Shown: in pieces, positions 47,914 through 59,083 of the stretch
How the letters are laid out: every line of letters begins with the position of its first letter
How positions within the stretch are numbered: position 1 is the stretch's first letter
Origin: Atrina japonica
Taxonomy: Eukaryota > Mollusca > Bivalvia > Pterioida > Pinnidae
DNA: 64,000 bases
NCBI GenBank assembly: GCA_030159075.1
Contig: BROG01000134.1
Span: forward strand, 658,501-722,500
Reading direction: 5' to 3'
The notes under the pieces: generated by a model
Database searches by the model: none
The model's input: the letters and a program-made list of their open reading frames with translations, nothing else
Told to the model about the DNA's origin: nothing
Made by a program: the position numbers and the translations under genes

Positions 47914-50900
47914 CTCGTCAAAGTAAAATCTTCAAGATAGACAATGTTAGGTTTTTCGTCAAATATCTCTGGTTTGAATGGAAACAAATTATTTAGACAC
48001 CGGAGTTTGTCATCCGGTCTGTTGTGTAAAAGTGCAGTAAATTTTATGTTTTGAATATGAAGATAAAGCAAATTCATATTCAACATGAATAACAAGTACT
48101 GATTCTTCCTGATACATGTGACATCAAGCTTTTGACTTAAATAGTGTTTACATAATACTCATGTTTACGAACATCAATAATAACGCATGTGTGTCAACAC
48201 CGCTACATGAACTTCCCAAAATATTTTTAAACCAATCATTATTTTTGATATCCAGGGAATTACTAGATCAGTATCAGAATATGTGTATTTTAAAATTTGT
48301 TGACGCTATAAAATAGCACATACCTCGAACTGTTGTCCAACAATGTCTGAGAAACCATTATATGTTACATATCTGGTCAATATCTAAATGTTTGCCTCAG
48401 ATTACCAAAATATAGCGTGGTGGTTTAACGATATTAAAGAAGTGGTAAATCTTAAAAATATGACATTATTACCTCTGTTATTAGTCATATCAATTTAGAA
48501 TAAATCGTTTGTAGCTTACTAAATTTGCTTCTGCGAGTCCTGGATTCATTTCCATGACAGGTCATACTTGATACTCATTTGGAAATTATTGACTCTTCTG
48601 TTTGCCAAGCGTGCAGCATACAGAAGTGAAAGTCAGGTGTATTTCGGATGAAACATACAGAACCTCTTCCACAGATGTCATATTTATTATTTTGTCTCTA
48701 ATAAAATGTTTCTACTAATTCCAAATATCCTTCATTGCGCTGTTTAAAAATTACATACCGTATATGTTTAACTTTTTATGCAAAGAAACCTTCGAAATAT
48801 TGTCTAACTAGTTAATGTTATAGTTCGCACGCGTAGTTGGATGGCAACTGTGAATAACATTTTTAATCGTTTTGAGTCGGCGTCGTCAGTCATACATTTG
48901 GTTTAGATTTCTTATGATTATAGGTTTTGGTGAGATTTAGAATTAGGTTGATAATGATAAAACATTCATCATTTGCTATGGTGATAGATTTTTGAAGATT
49001 CAAAATATTAATTTTTGCCTTGTCTGTCAAATCACCTAATTGTTTTTTCAAAAAGTATATTGCTTTAAAAAATCTACGAGTTCTCGATGAATTATGGTGA
49101 ATTTGATAATTGTCAACATCGATGCATTTTTGCTTGAGTAATATAACTTTGAGAGCGAAAAAGAAACAGGGAACGCTTTCCTGGGCAGATTTCAATAATC
49201 AACGTGCACATTTCATTGATGTTGAACTTTAGACGGTACTTAGAATTTCAATGAGGTTTTTGTTTTTGCCGAATCAAGTCAAGTTTTTTATTTACAATTA
49301 ATCAAAATTAATTTCGTTTAAGCAAATATTCAATTCAGACCTAACAAATGCGAATCTGTGGAAGGTCACCTTTACTGCGAGGTACCGTTACATGGTATCC
49401 ATGGCGCGTGAAGGAATCTTCACTTTACACAACAGGTAAAATGTTGTACTTCAGGGGAAAATATTGTATATAAAGATAAGTCTACTGGGAGTTTTGGTAA
49501 ATCCATGTTACTAAAAGTATTTGAAGTTTGTTTCATTTAATTCAATAGAGGTATTATGTGGTTTTTTTTAGTGAAGTATGGCGAAGTACTTGATTTTTTA
49601 TCTAAGGTTGACCTATGGTACAATACAAATTACATTCAAGAATAAATTTGCTCTAATACTGGCTTTCTTGGAATTTATCCCAATGTGGCATTGACATATA
49701 TTCACTAAACTTGATGAGACATAATAAACTTCTTTTGCCGTTTCATCAGAGGTCAAAAACATATATTGATGTTACTTTGGTATAGGTATAGTAGTATACC
49801 TATGGTGTATGTAAAGAGAAAGAGGCTATTCCAAATAACTATGCATACATTTTTTTTCAGTTTATCCAATATAAGATTTAAATCAAGGACCTACCCAAAC
49901 AATAAATACTGTACTTTGATTACGAGTTAACGATAGCGATCAACAGAAAATACAACTAGATAATGAAGTATAACAATACAAGAAGTTTATTTATAACACA
50001 ATTGCATTTCCTTGTGATTCAAGGATTTATATTTAATTTCACTCAGACAAGTGAAGAAATCACTGAATGTAGCTCGCGTGTTAAAACTTGATGACTAATT
50101 GTTTACCGAAGTATCGTACAAAACTCTTCAAGAGTTATCAACAGTCAGTTTAGTTTAGAATTAGAGATATAACTCTCACGTAGGACACTTCAACAATGTA
50201 TTAAAGTTGAGAACGTGAACGGCTTTTCGATACAGCGCTGTCTGTGTCGTGTCATATTAGGATCATTGTTTATGTATCGCTGTTGTAACACAGGTGGATA
50301 TATGATCGTGATAAAGTAAAGAATTTGACAATATTGAACAGTCCAAAACAAGATTAACTACTGGGCACGATTTATTATCCTTCCTGTTAGAATTGGAGTC
50401 GACTCTACTACGATGAATCAGGTAGGTAATGATATATTTATGATCATCTTTAAATGATAATAATGAATTATTAATGTAGTGGGTAATACATATTGGCGAT
50501 ATAGTGTAGTACCTTTCTTTCAGGCCTCATAAAACATGGAGTTTTCTCTACGATTGAATTGAAACATTGAAGGATCCTGCTGTGAATATAATTGAATTAC
50601 AATAATGCTCTTACCACCTACATACCCACACCCTATATAACCAAAATATATCTTAAAGATATCAATTTGATTGCCATCGAGGAAACAATTCGATTCTTTT
50701 TATAACGAAAAATCACGGTTTTAATTACCTTTTACATTTACATGTACATGGATATTGTTCCGTTTGTTTTTTCATCAATATGTCTCTTTCATTTTATTTT
50801 TGCTAAACTATGTAGAGCTGATAAAGAATCACGGATAGCAAGACTATACTGCATTTTTACCTGTAGTTCATATACTTTCAATTGCTTCAGTTATGACATC

Positions 50901-51047
50901 ATTTACATGGTATTTACAGGTACTGAATAATTGATTTTTACAATACATTGATATGTTGCACAAAAGTTATTTGTATTGACATATTACATTTTATAGATTT
51001 TGTCCTTTGCATAATTTTTGTATCAACGGGTCACTGCTTGTGGTGAT
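46936..51047. other. Intergenic region, no confident gene
   Basis: An (ATC)n microsatellite lies at 47883-47912. A minus-strand 101-codon frame (48890-49195) is open and moderately complex (contains FKAIYFLKKQLGDLTDKAK) but matches nothing I recognise. ATGAATCAG followed by GTAGGT at 50413 could be a tiny first exon, but I found no partner exon. Confidence 0.4.
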
Positions 51048-51372
51048 GTAGTGCTGGAGAGTTTGATTCGCAAGAGGGAGGTCCCGGGTTCGACTCCCGG
51101 TACCGGGTCATACCAAAGACTTCAAGATGGTGCTATTACGTGGTGACTATTCATTTGCCAAGCGCTCGGTATACAATTGAAAGTCTTGGGTCATTCGGCT
51201 GAGACTTAAAACCGAGGTCACGTGTTACGACAGTTGTGACATGTTAAATATACCCTCGCATCAATTACATCCCTTACACCAATAGCATATGTCTGGTACT
51301 TCACATAAAACTGTTCACATCTCCGTATAAGTGAAATAATTTTGGTCTGGTGCAAATAAAAAAAAAGGCAAA
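51048..51372 (+). mobile_element. tRNA-headed SINE, family 2
   Basis: The tRNA-like head has a B box in GGGTTCGACTCCCGG and an upstream A-box-like GTAGTGCTGG. The body includes GCCAAGCGCTCGGTATACAA, GGCTGAGACTTAAAACCGAG and GTCACGTGTTACGACAG, then an A-rich 3' end. Parts of the body echo family 1 (AAAACCGA.GTCAC). Target-site duplications were not identified. Confidence 0.7.
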
Positions 51373-53199
51373 AATACAAATAAACGGAGAAATGAAAAAT
51401 TATTGAAATTGAACAAGACAGATACCAAAAGTTCGATTTTCTCTAAGCATAGCGAATATCGAACATACATATCTGTGACTTACCCGGATTGGGATACGGC
51501 TATATTGGTTTTTAAAACATCCGACCTCTAAAACATCGAGTTCAATGAAGGAGGGGGAGTACCAAGAGAAATTTTGAGTTTTTTAGGATAAAAAATAACC
51601 TAATTGTTAAGGTATCTCATAAGAAAACAAAATTTTGTGGAATGTCTTATCGATCCAACTTCGTTGTAAGGGACAATGCAATAGACGACACTTTTTACAA
51701 TATAATGGCCACCCAATATTTGGTGATACTAGTCCAAGTAAAGCTCTTTAAAAAGGTTTTTGAAGCATTCATATTTTTTAGGAAAAATTCATGTTTTTGT
51801 TTCATTGTAATTTTGCGTTCAATATAGGGCGAAACTGATTTCAGGTAAACGAAATGTTTGCATTTTCAACGTGAGTGACGTATTAGAACGTGTTGTGTAT
51901 ACTTACGTAAATGGGGTGAAGTGTATATTTTGTCGAGTTTTACATTATCTTGACAATTATCTTATTTTATTTACGCATAGTTTCAAAACTTTATCATTGA
52001 TAAAACAAAGAATGTCACAGCAAGATAATCACCTGTCTCATTTATGCGTCTTTGCCGCCATCTTTGGACTGCATGTAAACCACTGAAACACATCCAGAAG
52101 TAGATAAATAAGAAAATCGAAGCTAGTTTCAAACTACTTTGGTAAAATAAATGACAGGTTTACGAAACAGTTTATAAACCAGAACCAGTTTATAGGCGAC
52201 AAATTCAGTACCCAGATATCTTTTATTCTTATTTTATGGAGACAACTTGTGTCGTATGCTGTCGGTAAAATTTCTCACACGTGATTTGGCACCGTAAAGT
52301 CAATGAAGCTAAAATACACAATAATGGATAAAAATTACCAGTGTTTATATATTCACATATGTGCACAGTTTAAATATATTGTCAATTCAAGTGTATTTAA
52401 AGATAAAAAAAATCAAGGTGTTGCTTTTCCTGAGGTTTATATATCTTCTGATTAAAGAAAATTTACAAAGTCATCATTTAATGTATATTTAATTATTCAA
52501 ATAAGATTTTAGGACCGATAACATCGATAAATTGCGTAAATCTTTCTGAAAGTCATTGCAATTTTAAAACTGAATTATGTGTCATTGATATGTAATGACA
52601 TGACGAAACAAATTTTGAAACTTTAAATGCTATGTTTATAGATTTACACTGTAACCAAACTAACTCGTCATTAGAAATTTAATTTATTACCTGTTGTACG
52701 GATGTCAAGAAATAAACATAAAATTATGTGAATATTTTGTCGTACCTAGGTAATCAACATATATTTTTAGCATACATTGAATGACAAAAAGTCAGGTTTA
52801 GTGACGCGGCCCTATCGCATGACTCTTCCTGTATAATTCATCTGATATCTTCTCTGCATTCAATATTTATATCATATCGTGTTATCTCCAAGCATTGTAA
52901 TGATGTAAATTGATAACGTGTAGGATATAAAAGCAAAAACATTTTCCATGTCATTTGTAAAAGACATAAAAAACTAATGATTTATGAAAACATTGTTCCA
53001 ATGTCCCATACTTTATCATGATAAACATCCATGATATAACATAACAATCATTTTAGAACATATAATTCAGCTTTTTCTAATGGCCTTACATATAGGAGGA
53101 ATCGGCACGTTCCAAGTTGATATAAATTACCCAATCTAATTATTCAGTTCTAACATAGTGTGTTCGATGTGTCATCGAATATTGGAACAATGGTCGATA
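51373..53199. other. Intergenic stretch, nothing recognised
   Basis: AT-rich sequence. A 61-codon and a 71-codon frame are present without recognisable content. Confidence 0.4.
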
Positions 53200-53535
53200 A
53201 GAACGTGTTTAGATGGATACGAATTTAAAATTAATTACCATTGTAATATAAAACATCTCAGATGTATAAATCTTAAGGATGTCCAGGACACAGATACAAA
53301 TCCGGCAAAAATGGACAAACACGGATCTTTGGAAACCAAGAGGTGGGATCAGGTGCCACGGAGGAGTAAGCATCCCCTAACGACCGGTCACACCCACTGT
53401 GAGTCCACAGTCAAGTCCAAATGAAATACATGAGGAACGAATCCTCGTCACAATTGGAACAAACTTCTCAACAACCGCCAACGTAAAGGCAACTCAACAT
53501 TTCACTTAGTGAAACAGAGTAATCGCAAACAAGAC
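53200..53535 (-). mobile_element. PLE terminal repeat (pLTR-like), downstream copy
   Basis: It aligns over about 280 bp with 54300-54586 in the same orientation: GATGTCCAGGACA, ATGGACAAACACGGA, GGAAACCAAGAGGTGGGATC, GGAGGAGTAAGCAT, GACCGGTCACACCC, then AAAGGCAACTCAACATTTCA followed by CTTAGTGAAAC. The pair brackets the reverse transcriptase fragment, as expected for Penelope-like terminal repeats. Confidence 0.8.
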
Positions 53536-53599
53536 TATTATACCGACCGTAAAATTTGCGGAACGTTGACATCAAACGTGTTTTCGATATCCCTGTGTC

Positions 53600-54110
53600 A
53601 ATAATTTGTCAGTGAGTAGTTTACATCTGTATATGAAACGCCTTGGCATATCGGATCATTTGCGGCTAACTGGGGGATGTTACTACTTAAATATGGAAAA
53701 TTTACAATGACAAAGGCGAAATCGTCGTGTTTGTCGTATAACTTAATTACAAGGGGTTTATAGTAAGTAAAATGTCTAAGTATGAAGCGTGTGTGCTTGA
53801 TTATGTTGTATCTATAATTTCTAGTTCTCTGGGATATATACTGCATTGACATATGTATGGAAATTGTCATTTATAATTGACAAAACGTCGTCGATATATC
53901 TAAATGTGAAAGTAAAGGACACCGCTAGCGTTTTCTTCTTTTGATACAGCACTTTCTGTATGAAGTCTGCTTCGTATGAATAAAGGTACAAGTCGGTCAA
54001 TAAAGAGGCACAATTGGTTCCCATAGGAATTCCGACAATTTGTTGAAAGACAGCGTCTCCGAACATTACAAATATATTGTGTTTTAGAAATTCCAGCATG
54101 TGCTTTTAGT
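53600..54110 (-). pseudogene. Penelope-like reverse transcriptase, palm region, decayed
   Basis: The first frame (54099 downward) encodes MFGDAVFQQIVGIPMGTNCA, LLTDLYLYSYEADFIQKVL and the catalytic motif RYIDDVLSI with both Asp present. After a frameshift, LYDKHDDFAFVIVNFPYLSS and NIPQLAA follow. This order (GIPMGT, LYSYEA, RYIDD, YDKRDDF, NFP) is that of bivalve PLE-type reverse transcriptases. The N-terminus, thumb and any GIY-YIG endonuclease are absent here. It lies between two direct repeats (53200-53535 and 54300-54586). Confidence 0.85.
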
Positions 54111-54214
54111 GTATTTTCACTTCAGTGTATTTAAGTGTAGAATCAGAGTGGTGTTTTACAAAATACGTATCATGATAACCAATCACTAGATATTTAAATT
54201 TTCGGGTACCACCT

Positions 54215-54285
54215 TTAGTTGAACATGTGGAACACACACACATGCGCGCGCGCGCGCCCACGCACGCACATTGATTTAGTTACTC
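54215..54285. repeat. Short (CA)n(CG)n tract
   Basis: ACACACACACATGCG followed by a run of CG and CACG between the reverse transcriptase fragment and the upstream terminal repeat. Confidence 0.8.
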
Positions 54286-54299
54286 TTATTTGATAATAT

Positions 54300-54586
54300 A
54301 TAACAATATAAAAAATTCCAGATACCAAAGTATAAATCAATAGAATGTCCAGGACATAGATACAAATCCGGTAAAAATGGACAAACACGGACCTCTGGAA
54401 ACCAAGAGGTGGGATCAGGTGCCATGGAGGAGTAAGCATTCCCTGTCGACCGGTCACACCCGCCGTGAGTCCAAAGTCAAGTCCAAAGAAACACGTGAGG
54501 AGTGTATCCTCGTCACAATTGGTACAGACGTCTCAACAAACGCCAAGGAAAAGGCAACTCAACATTTCACTTAGTGAAACAGATAA
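54300..54586 (-). mobile_element. PLE terminal repeat (pLTR-like), upstream copy
   Basis: It is the direct-repeat partner of 53200-53535, with GATGTCC replaced by AATGTCC and scattered substitutions. It ends with the small inverted repeat TTTCACTTAGTGAAA, also present in the other copy. Confidence 0.8.
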
Positions 54587-54589
54587 TTT

Positions 54590-55050
54590 TATACTGAAGT
54601 AATATTCAGTTTGAATAGCATGAATAGCATCGTTAGATTTTAAGATCTCTTCAAAGGCTAAGGTAGTCATATATTTACAGTGGATACTCTTAGACGGATT
54701 AGGCAATAGGTATTTAGGTTTGTCTGATAACAATTTTTGAATCTACACATATCTTTTTTTCAAAATTCGAGCTGAGCTGATGAAGTCTTAAAATGCCTGA
54801 ATGTTTTGAGCATTTGTTTTGACAATTTTGCATAAATCCATAGTAGATCATAATATATGCAAATGACATTTGATTATGTAATACTTCACTGGTCACTAAG
54901 ACGCGGTATGCGATCTTCATGTGAGATGGAGTTCTGAGAATGTCTGTAGATTTTGAAATAACAATGCAGTGAAATACTTCTCTGTTAAAAATAATATTGA
55001 AAAGCAGAAAGATAAATACATTTTTTAAAAGTAAAACACCTTCCAGTGAC
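54590..55050 (-). pseudogene. Decayed N-terminal region of the Penelope-like ORF
   Basis: The minus strand carries LLSDKPKYLLPNPSKSIHCK followed by YMTTLAFEEIL, and upstream frames with KLSKQMLKTFRH-like text. The DNA from 54670 to 54850 aligns with 56480-56680, showing that this is a repeated element and not unique sequence. Placement in the PLE ORF is inferred from position and orientation, not from recognised motifs. Confidence 0.5.
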
Positions 55051-55302
55051 ATTTATCATTATACACATGAATTCTTATTGAGTACTTTAGATTAGTTACA
55101 ATGATCTGTAATTTAATGCACTCACAAGACATAATTTGTCCGAAAAGAAATAATTTCCATCTGAAATCAGAAGTTATGAAAACATAATTGTCTAAACCAG
55201 CCGTTTTAATGTTTTTACATGGTATGGATATTGCTTATCAACCTAGCACGCAGTTAAATATCTATTAGGAAGTCCAGTAAAGATGAAATGTCTTATTGGA
55301 TT

Positions 55303-55568
55303 CTCTGTATACGGGGGCCCCCGTGACTGTGTGGTTAGAGCATTGCACTTTAAATCACAAGGCCTGTCACCTCTGGTTGGAATCCCGCTAGGGTCATTTT
55401 GAATTAAGTGGGAAAGTTTGCCAGTTTTCTTGCGGAAGGTCGTAGGTTTTTATCCGGGTAACCGGGGTTTCTCCTCCACCAATAAAAACTGGACGCCATC
55501 ATATGACTGAAAGATTGTTGAGTATGGCGTAAAACAAAAAATCAAATCAAATCAAACTCTGTATACGG
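55303..55568 (+). mobile_element. SINE family 3 with perfect 12-bp target-site duplication
   Basis: The body (55315-55556) has a tRNA-like head with A box TGTGTGGTTAGAGC and B box GGTTGGAATCCC, a GGGTAACCGGGGTTTCTCCT middle, GTTGAGTATGGCGTAAAAC, and an (ATCAA)n tail. It is flanked on both sides by CTCTGTATACGG (55303-55314 and 55557-55568), an exact duplication that proves retroposition. Intact duplications suggest a comparatively recent insertion. It lies next to, or within, a PLE terminal-repeat copy. Confidence 0.93.
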
Positions 55569-55745
55569 TCAGTTGCTTAATTGTAGATTATCACGAGGAA
55601 TAATTCCTCAATTATTTCATTTGGATTTAAATGTAGACTTCCGCTCCGTGAGAAACCAGTCGACAGGGGATTCTTATTCCTCCATGACACCTGATTCCAC
55701 CACTGATTTCCAGAGGTCCCTGTTGGTCCACCTGATATATATATT
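55569..55745 (+). mobile_element. PLE terminal-repeat fragment next to the SINE
   Basis: CACGAGGAATAATTCCTCA, CCGTGAGAAACCAGTCGACA, GGGGATTCTTATTCCTCCAT, GACACCTGATTCCACC and TTTCCAGAGGTCC align in order with the reverse complement of the repeat at 54300-54586. Confidence 0.75.
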
Positions 55746-56479
55746 GTCTTAAGAACCATATTATAATTAGTACTTTTTTATGTGTGATTTTTATAACTTT
55801 ATCATTTCATATATTACAAGACAACGCAATCGCTATTAACTATTCATATCATTATCATTTCCTTTTTTTCAAGATGTTTAAATTGCCGTTTCTCTATGCA
55901 AATGATATTTATGTAAAACATATTGTGATTCAAGGTATGTTGCAGTGCATATTAGGTTCGCTATTTACGTTGTAGATCTGACACTCCGAACGTCTCTTAT
56001 TAGGATTAACACCCAATTTTATGTCTGTCCATATCAACTCCGTTCTATGCCAACAAATAACAACAAAGGGTAATAGTACCTCAGTGTCACTGGCTTAATG
56101 TTCAGGACATGACGTTTATATGGTATTTATTTTACAGGTATTGTCATGCTTATATACCTGCTATGATATAGACTTCTGTTTTTTTGGGGAATTATACTCA
56201 CGCTTTGTCGTCTTTCTAGTTCAACCGACGATCATCATAATATCAATGCAAAGAGATTCAATGTCAAATCTTCCAATTATTTATGCAACGACGTAAAATA
56301 TTTTTATACCAGATTATTAAAGGAAATTCGGAATTCTCACTTCGAATCACGTAGACATTTATTGCATCTGACGCCTTTGATATTCACTTTTAGACGTTGT
56401 TCATAAAGGTAAGCCCGATAGTTATTCGATACTAAAGTACTACTTCGCTCAGATGCCACTTTTAAATTCTTAATTTTTC
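55746..56479. other. Intergenic stretch, nothing recognised
   Basis: AT-rich sequence without recognisable motifs. Confidence 0.4.
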
Positions 56480-56690
56480 AAAAACTCAGATATTCATTTC
56501 TACAGTGGGTACTTTTAGACGGTTTGGATACACATTTAGATTTATTATTTGACCTTGTATGATATCTTTGTTTTCGGTAATATACATTTATATTAGATTC
56601 GAGCTCAAATGATGAAGTCTTACTGACAGAAATGATTTTCTTGAGCATTTGATTTTACCTTTTGCAAAACTATAACTTTGGTATTGTGAA
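56480..56690 (-). pseudogene. Second decayed copy of the PLE N-terminal region
   Basis: ACAGTGGGTACTTTTAGACGG, then TCGAGCTCAAATGATGAAGTC and TTGAGCATTTGATTTTACC align with 54675-54850. There are many stops. It is a repeat-derived relic. Confidence 0.5.
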
Positions 56691-56959
56691 TAATATATAA
56701 CACAATAATTGCCATGCTTAAAATCCAACAGAACTTAATTAAATGGAAATGTATAAAAACACTTAATATTATAGCTGAAAGTGCTAATGCGCAGGTAGGG
56801 CACTAGTATTTGTTTTATATAATAATTACTAAGCCTCACTTAAGAGACGATCTGACGAATCACACCACTTTTAATCAGTGAGTTAGGTGGTCTTAATTGC
56901 GAGGTTCCACTATATATACACTGACTTATCAAAATAATAATAATAATAATAATAATAAT

Positions 56960-56997
<38 letters not shown>

Positions 56998-58639
56998 TTT
57001 ATTTAAGTTTTGTATATTTAGTAGATCTTTCAGATAAATGTATGGAAGTCTATTTCCAGTTAGAAAGTAATTACAGAAATTTGAACATTCAACCTACTTA
57101 CTTACTGTTCTCGTAATGTAAAATGTTTGGCAATAAGTAAATCCTCTCTACATGTTAATGGAGGGAACACAATGAAAGGTGTGTAATATTACAACTTGAT
57201 GATCTACCACAAAAGCTAAAAGCAGAATTTACCTTGGGGATAACAATATTAAAGGCAATTATTTGTATTCAATTAACCTGAATAACTCTTAAAATTCAAA
57301 CAGACCTAGCGAAATTACGAAATCACTGTTTTAAGATATATACCTTTCTTTAGTCAGATTACACGGTTGACTTTTAAATCAATCTTCTTGTAAACTACTC
57401 ATGACTCGCTTGGATAACAATATCAATTCGGAACCATTGTTTGTCACTACTTGATTCAAACTGTACATTATGATTACATCTCCTATGTGGTCACGTATTT
57501 GCTTTTCCTTCCGCCTAGAAAATTGACATATAATTGTTATGTATACAGACAAACTGCTCTTGATATATATATTATGTAATATTTTTGCATCATATATGTG
57601 TTTATATTCTTGTTTAACAAATTGTTTGACTATATAGGAATAACGTTGATTATACATTATTATAGAAAGTAGATATTCAGAGGAATCGTTTTAGGACAAT
57701 GTTTTGTAATTTTGTTTTTATCGATATAAGAGCTGATTTTGTCACTCTAAAAGAAATATAGCTTTTTCGAAAATGTTTATCTATATTTCTATACCGATTA
57801 CATCGAAAGTAATATGAACTGCATCTTTCTATACTCTATTAAGATGGGGTGACCGAGACACAGGGATGCTTTCTCCCCATTACACCAGTGCCTTGTACCA
57901 TAAAATATAAGAATTACTTAAGTTTAAAGATTTTACTAAACAATTGCTAATTCTGAAAACTGTTTGGCTGAGCAGACCAAGTAGAGATTATTCTCAGGCT
58001 TGAGTAAATTCTCAAGTTTTACGTTGCCGCGCCCTGGTTTCATCCCTTTATTTCCAACTTCCGTGTTACCCAATATTACATGTTGTATGTTGTTTTATGA
58101 ACTTTTTCACATTGAACATTTTTATCTTTACTTTTGGCAGAATTTACTTTTTACAAATCTGACAGACAATACTTGTGTAAATATTAAAAACACTTTCTGA
58201 CATAATCGACACAATTCAGACATGGTAGTAATCCGTATTACCTTTTTGAACTAAGCGAATCAATAACACGTTTCTGGTTAGTGTCAATCATGAAGTAGTT
58301 ATCTAATATAACATATACCTGTTTAATTCATCTCTTGGCATTGTTGTCTCTTTATAACTTAGCATTCACCCGTTGTCAGGAAATGGGATCTTCATAAATT
58401 GTATTTTTAATGACATTCTTTACTGTACAAGAAGTTCTTGAATGAAAACGTGATGAAATGAAATATTGAGCTACCATTTCGACAGTGGTTGCTGAGCACA
58501 TTTAATTCACGATTTTACCAAAACTATTTTGTGGTGTAGTTGCAAGTTGATGTGATGCAGTTCTCTTTCAGTTCATCAGTAAATTGAATCGCGAGCTCTG
58601 GCCTGAAGGTTAGAATAAATATTGATCAAAAGATTAATG
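56691..58639. other. Intergenic region with (AAT)n microsatellite
   Basis: An (AAT)n array occupies 56934-56994, interrupted once by ATT. The rest has no gene that I can support. GGGATGCTTTCTCCCCATTAC near 57863 may be a very decayed PLE terminal repeat. Confidence 0.5.
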
Positions 58640-58725
58640 TTAAATTTAAAAATTTCAGATACCAAAGTATAAATCTTCAAGATGTCCAGGATATAGAAAC
58701 AAATTTGCTAAAATTGGTCAAACTT
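58640..58725 (-). mobile_element. Truncated PLE terminal-repeat fragment
   Basis: TTTCAGATACCAAAGTATAA followed by ATC, then AAGATGTCCAGGATA and GAAACAAATTTGC match the first 80 bp of the repeat at 54310. It stops before the conserved GGTGGGATCAGGTG core. Confidence 0.65.
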
Positions 58726-58797
58726 CTTATTTTTTTAAGTGTTATAGTTTTGTCAATATCAATGCAATTTATGTATTTTCCCAGTAATTGATAAATG

Positions 58798-59083
58798 GAG
58801 CCGGCCTGGCTTAGTCAGTAGCGCGCTGGACTCTTGATCGTGAGGTCCTGAGTTCAAGTCGAGCCGGCGGCAGGGTGGTTTCCTGTCCTTCGGATGAGAC
58901 AGTAAAAACCGACGTCACATGTACAGTAGGTATCGGCACGTTAAAGAACTCTCACAGCTCAATGGCCGTAAGTGCCGAGCATAGGCCAAAATTTGAAGCC
59001 CTTCACCGGCATTTAGTGACGTCTCCATATGAGTGAAAAATTCTTGAATGGGATTTTAATCAACAATAAACAAACAAACAAAC
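58798..59083 (+). mobile_element. tRNA-headed SINE, family 1, copy B
   Basis: It shares with 7664-7860 the head GAGCCGGCCTGGCT(C/T)AGTC, GACTCTTGATCGTGAG, GGCACGTTAAAGAA.TCTCA and GTAAGTGCCGAGCATAGGCC. It is longer at the 3' end and finishes in (CAAA)n. A second, tail-containing copy lets the full element be defined at about 285 bp. Confidence 0.85.

Noticed and set aside
47880..48095. 71-codon minus-strand frame ending in a run of Asp
   Set aside because: The Asp run is the (ATC)n microsatellite and the remainder matches nothing.
48890..49195. 101-codon minus-strand frame (FKAIYFLKKQLGDLTDKAK)
   Set aside because: Composition is plausible for a protein, but I could not tie it to a gene or to the PLE ORF; kept only as a note in the regional entry.
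50413..50421. ATGAATCAG followed by a GTAGGT donor, possible three-codon first exon
   Set aside because: No partner exon was found downstream in the window, and such short matches arise by chance.
53310..54580. Shared frame KRWDQVPRRSKHPLTTGHT in the PLE terminal repeats
   Set aside because: The frame is conserved only because the DNA repeat is conserved; it is broken in other copies, and the repeat occurs in both orientations.
53200..54586. Hammerhead ribozyme in the PLE terminal repeat
   Set aside because: Some Penelope-like terminal repeats encode hammerheads. I saw CTGATGA-like or CTGTCGA-like words but no matching GAAA core and stem arrangement. A covariance-model search would decide.
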